Positions 12,847 through 15,418 of a stretch of DNA of 15,418 bases are shown in pieces. Under the pieces are notes generated by a model. The model was not told where the DNA came from. It ran no database searches and saw only the letters and a program-made list of their open reading frames with translations. The position numbers and the translations under genes are program-made. This DNA is from an uncultured Oscillospiraceae bacterium (GTDB lineage: Bacteria > Bacillota > Clostridia > Oscillospirales > Acutalibacteraceae). Within the stretch, counting starts at the first letter, position 1. The number at the start of each line of letters is the position of its first letter. The stretch lies in NCBI GenBank assembly GCA_900549755.1, contig URPQ01000047.1, positions 1 to 15,418 of the forward strand. Reading direction: 5' to 3'.

Positions 12847-13125
12847 ATGGACGACCATTCGCGTGATGCCTGCATTGCGCTTTTAAAGGAAAAATATTCG
12901 GTGCTTGGCAGACTGCCGCAAAAAAGCGACTTTACCGAGGCGGAAACGGCAATGATAAAGTCACTCTTAGGCCCGTGGCCGCGCGCGCTTGAAAAGGCAG
13001 GCGTTAAAGAGGTAAGCGAAAAAAGGCAGGAAACCCTGCAAAAACGCACCGAAAAACGGATTCGCGCAAAAATTAAAAAGCGCGGGTTTAAAATAATGAA
13101 GAAGGAAGAAAAGAAAAATGTTTAA
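12847..13125 (+). CDS. Small basic protein with one homing-endonuclease-associated repeat
   Basis: This 92-residue protein is the first gene behind the cobalamin riboswitch. Residues about 18-54 (SVLGRLPQKSDFTEAE, then IKSLLGPWPRALEKAGV) fit the homing-endonuclease-associated repeat (PF18780-type), a small helical domain often found beside HNH nucleases and thought to contact DNA. No nuclease motif is present, and the last 35 residues are very basic (Lys/Arg-rich), so a DNA- or RNA-binding role is possible. No signal peptide is present. ATG 12847 follows a strong AAGGGGG. Its stop overlaps the start of the DUF4430 gene by eight bases, so the two are translationally coupled. Its role in a cobalamin-controlled operon is unknown. 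Confidence 0.75.
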   Translation: MDDHSRDACIALLKEKYSVLGRLPQKSDFTEAETAMIKSLLGPWPRALEKAGVKEVSEKRQETLQKRTEKRIRAKIKKRGFKIMKKEEKKNV

Positions 13126-14452
13126 AAAACTAAAGCGGAATTTAATACTCTTTTTAACGCTTACCTTGTTGACGGTAAGCGCCGCCCCGGCGTTCAGCGC
13201 TGTAGCGGAGAGCGAAGAATATGGCATTACTTCAACCCTTACTGACGGCGCTACTGTAAAAAGCTCTAAAAAGACCTTTTTTGTAACCGCAAAGGATGAA
13301 AACGGAAACAAGGTGACTCCCACTGTTACACTGAACGGTCAAAATGTTGGCGTTACGTGGGATGACATTGATATGACAAGCTTTACCCTTAAATTCACTG
13401 AGGAGGGTGAAAATAAGATAGTAATAACGGCGGGTGACAAGAGCGTTACATACACCTTGATATATCAAAAAGCTGCCCCGGGAGAAATTATAGGCTATAC
13501 CACAGTGTCGGTCGAGGCGCTTACCATAGGCTGCGGACACATAATAGAGCCGGTTTTGGTACCTATACATGAGGGTGAAACCGTTGCTATGGTAATTACA
13601 AAATTGCTTGAAGAAAACGGTTTTTCATATAATTGCACCGGTTCTGTAGAGAGCAGCTTTTACCTCGCTGCCATAGGTCGCGGCGGCGTTTTGAAAAAGG
13701 GAAGTGATAAAAGCTTCGGCGCGGGTGAAAAATTTTCCGTTCCCGAGGAGCTTGATGAAAAGCTTATTAACCCGATTCTTTTAGAAAATATTACAAAATT
13801 TAGTGAGCTTGATACCGGCTGGAGCGAGGGCGAAAATACTCTCGGTGAATTTGATTATACTTTTATGTCGGGTTGGATGTATACCGTGAATAACACAATG
13901 GCTAATGTGGGAATGAGTCAGTATGAGCTTTCTGACGGCGAGGTTGTAAGGCTTCATTTCACACTTTACGGCTACGGCTCGGATCTCGGTTATTCTGTTT
14001 GGGGAATGGAAAAATATTACGAGACTGCCAATAAGGACGCCCTGCTTACCGAAATTGCCCAAATAAACGCATTACCCAACCTAAAGGAGCTGCTCGGCAA
14101 CGAGAAATTTGCCGCCGCATATAAAAATGCTATGGCTCTGGCGCTTAACCTTACCGCGCCGCAAAGCGATGTTGCAGCGGCTAATAAGGAGCTTTCGGTT
14201 GCTAAAGCCGCGGCAATTAAGGAGCTTGAAAATAAAAATCAGACCCCGCCCGACAACGGCAGCACCGGCGGAAACAGCGAGCAAAAGCCGAACGGCGGCA
14301 ACGCAAATTCTTCGGGTAAGACAAACGCCGACACAGAAGCTAAATCACCGAAAACAGGCGATAACGGTCAGGCGGCAGCTTTTGAGATTATAAGTGTTGC
14401 TTTAGCCTTCGCTATGATTTCGGCGGCACAGCTTAAACGCCGCCATAATTAA
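13118..14452 (+). CDS. Sortase-anchored surface protein with DUF4430 (transcobalamin beta-domain-like) domain
   Basis: This 444-residue exported protein is probably linked to the cell wall. Residues 1-28 are a signal peptide with cleavage near AFSA. About 36-118 look like a beta-rich Ig-like domain. About 127-285 is a DUF4430 domain: TTVSVEALTIGCG, then GWMYTVNNTMANVGMSQYEL at 252-271 and DGEVVRLHFTLYG at 273-285. DUF4430 is structurally related to the beta-domain of intrinsic factor/transcobalamin. A helical stretch (304-371) and a Pro/Gly/Asn/Ser linker (375-408) follow. The end has SPKTGD at 410-415, a hydrophobic segment 419-437 and the tail KRRHN, a typical sortase signal of the (S/N)PxTG kind. 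ATG 13118 follows AAGGAAG around 13102-13108. Cobalamin or another corrinoid is the likely ligand, inferred from the riboswitch and neighbour. Confidence 0.85.
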   Translation: MFKKLKRNLILFLTLTLLTVSAAPAFSAVAESEEYGITSTLTDGATVKSSKKTFFVTAKDENGNKVTPTVTLNGQNVGVTWDDIDMTSFTLKFTEEGENKIVITAGDKSVTYTLIYQKAAPGEIIGYTTVSVEALTIGCGHIIEPVLVPIHEGETVAMVITKLLEENGFSYNCTGSVESSFYLAAIGRGGVLKKGSDKSFGAGEKFSVPEELDEKLINPILLENITKFSELDTGWSEGENTLGEFDYTFMSGWMYTVNNTMANVGMSQYELSDGEVVRLHFTLYGYGSDLGYSVWGMEKYYETANKDALLTEIAQINALPNLKELLGNEKFAAAYKNAMALALNLTAPQSDVAAANKELSVAKAAAIKELENKNQTPPDNGSTGGNSEQKPNGGNANSSGKTNADTEAKSPKTGDNGQAAAFEIISVALAFAMISAAQLKRRHN

Positions 14453-14455
14453 GAG

Positions 14456-15418
14456 ATGAAAAGGGTTATTGCCTTAATAACGGCTGTTCTGTGCCTACTC
14501 GTTTATATTCCCGTTTCCGCTGCCGACTATAAGGGCAGCGAGGAGCTTTTAAGCGTTGCTAACGGAATTATAAGCTGGAAAAGGCTTGATAACGGCGCAG
14601 AGGACGGCGGCACGTTTTTTAATGATAAATTTTTAAGCCTTGCCGGCACCACACCGGGCGACTGGTACCCCATAGGTATGAGCCGCTTAGAGGTTCCCGA
14701 GGATTACAGCCGCTACCTTGCCGTGTTGAAAGCCGAGGTTGAAAAACGCTACAAGGAAAAAAACAAGCTTTCTGCCGCAAAGGCTACCGAATGGCACAGA
14801 ATAAGCCTTGCGGTACTGGCGGCGGGCGGAGACCCTACGCACTTCGGCACGGATAAGGACGGAAACCCGATAAATTTAATAGCCGACGGAACTTACAACA
14901 GGGGAAAGACCGCGTCGCTCGGCAGACAGGGCATAAACGGCTGGATTTGGGGACTTATAGCCCTTGATTCGCTGCGCTATGAAATACCCGAGGGCAGTTT
15001 TTACTCGCGCGACGACATTATAACCGAAATCCTTTGTCAGCAGTTATCAGACGGCGGCTTTGCGCTTTTCGGTAAGACTTCTGACCCCGATATTACGGCA
15101 ATGTCGGTGCAGGCTTTAGCCCCTTATTATACCTCGCAAAAGGTATACAGGTATACGCTTAAATCCTCAAAGCAGGAGATAAGCCGCACGGTAAAGCAGG
15201 TTATAGATGAGTCGCTTTTCTGCCTTTCGCGCTTGCAAACGGAGGACGGCGATTTTATAAGCTGGGGCACGCAGAACGCCGAAAGCACCGCTCAGGCTGC
15301 GGTGGCGCTTTGCAGCCTTAATATTGACCCGCAAAAGGACGCGCGGTTTATTAAGAACGGCAAAACGCTGATAGACGGTATTTTAAAATACCGTATGCCC
15401 GACGGCGGCTTTGCACAC
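14456..15418 (+). CDS. Secreted alpha/alpha-toroid repeat protein (transcobalamin alpha-domain-like), C-terminus outside window
   Basis: The frame is open from ATG 14456 to the window end (321 residues, no stop). Residues 1-22 are a signal peptide (MKRVIALITAVLCLLVYIPV, then SA-A cleavage). The body has prenyltransferase/squalene-cyclase-type repeats: QQLSDGGF at 195-202 with DITAMSVQAL at 212-221, RLQTEDGDF at 259-267 with ESTAQAAVAL at 276-285, and RMPDGGF at 313-319. Such repeats build an alpha/alpha barrel, the fold of the cobalamin-binding alpha-domain of intrinsic factor and transcobalamin. The D-x-TAM-x-x-x-AL pattern is like the VDT-x-AM-type repeat of those proteins. A catalytic cyclase is unlikely because the protein is exported and no DxDD motif is seen. 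It starts three bases after the DUF4430 stop, with only a weak AAGAG site, so coupled translation is expected. Confidence 0.82.
   Translation, partial: MKRVIALITAVLCLLVYIPVSAADYKGSEELLSVANGIISWKRLDNGAEDGGTFFNDKFLSLAGTTPGDWYPIGMSRLEVPEDYSRYLAVLKAEVEKRYKEKNKLSAAKATEWHRISLAVLAAGGDPTHFGTDKDGNPINLIADGTYNRGKTASLGRQGINGWIWGLIALDSLRYEIPEGSFYSRDDIITEILCQQLSDGGFALFGKTSDPDITAMSVQALAPYYTSQKVYRYTLKSSKQEISRTVKQVIDESLFCLSRLQTEDGDFISWGTQNAESTAQAAVALCSLNIDPQKDARFIKNGKTLIDGILKYRMPDGGFAH

Noticed and set aside
14456..15418. Last gene as a squalene/hopene cyclase or prenyltransferase
   Set aside because: The repeats share the fold, but a clear signal peptide, no DxDD motif in the visible part, and the cobalamin riboswitch plus DUF4430 neighbour fit a secreted ligand-binding toroid better.
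1..15418. CRISPR arrays, transposons, phage genes, toxin-antitoxin or defence islands
   Set aside because: No spaced direct repeats, transposase or integrase motifs, terminal repeats or known defence domains; the only mobile-linked hint is the single HNH-associated repeat at 12847-13125.

Overview
The window looks like a low-to-mid GC Gram-positive Clostridia chromosome, most likely an uncultured gut Oscillospirales/Ruminococcaceae-type organism. The reasons are two Firmicutes-style riboswitches (guanine and cobalamin), two lipoprotein substrate-binding proteins, a C-terminal SPKTGD sortase-type anchor, a CarD-like regulator and a DUF896 (YnzC-like) remnant. All genes are on the + strand. I see no insertion sequence, tRNA, rRNA, CRISPR array or integration scar. 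The taxonomic call is inference.

Layout. (1) 1-2008: the 3' part of a DUF896-type small protein with an in-frame stop at the window edge, a D-2-hydroxyacid (glycerate-type) dehydrogenase, and an AraC-family regulator. (2) 2009-7945: a purine salvage and uptake operon. A promoter leads into a guanine riboswitch with a terminator, then xpt, then a Bmp/PnrA-type nucleoside-binding lipoprotein, a double-ATPase ABC protein and two permeases (NupNOPQ-like). A strong hairpin between the lipoprotein and ATPase genes probably sets expression ratios. (3) 7946-9519: a promoter and terminator-like hairpin, then a CarD-like transcription factor and a PF06541-type membrane protein with a long soluble N-terminus. 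(4) 9520-12535: a zinc/manganese-type ABC importer (binding lipoprotein, ATPase, permease). It has a consensus promoter, a 23-bp operator-like palindrome on the transcription start, and a 13-bp perfect hairpin inside the first codons. A DNA-deoxyinosine glycosylase gene is attached at its end. (5) 12536-15418: a consensus promoter, a compact cobalamin riboswitch and an intrinsic terminator. These control a 92-residue homing-endonuclease-associated-repeat protein, a sortase-anchored DUF4430 surface protein and a secreted alpha/alpha-toroid repeat protein that runs off the window.

The most exciting region is (5). DUF4430 resembles the beta-domain, and the toroid repeats resemble the alpha-domain, of animal intrinsic factor/transcobalamin. 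Here they are two adjacent exported proteins behind a B12-sensing riboswitch. I infer a two-part cell-surface corrinoid capture system in a Gram-positive bacterium, induced when cobalamin is scarce. The cobalamin riboswitch makes this more than a domain coincidence, but cobalamin binding itself cannot be shown from sequence alone.
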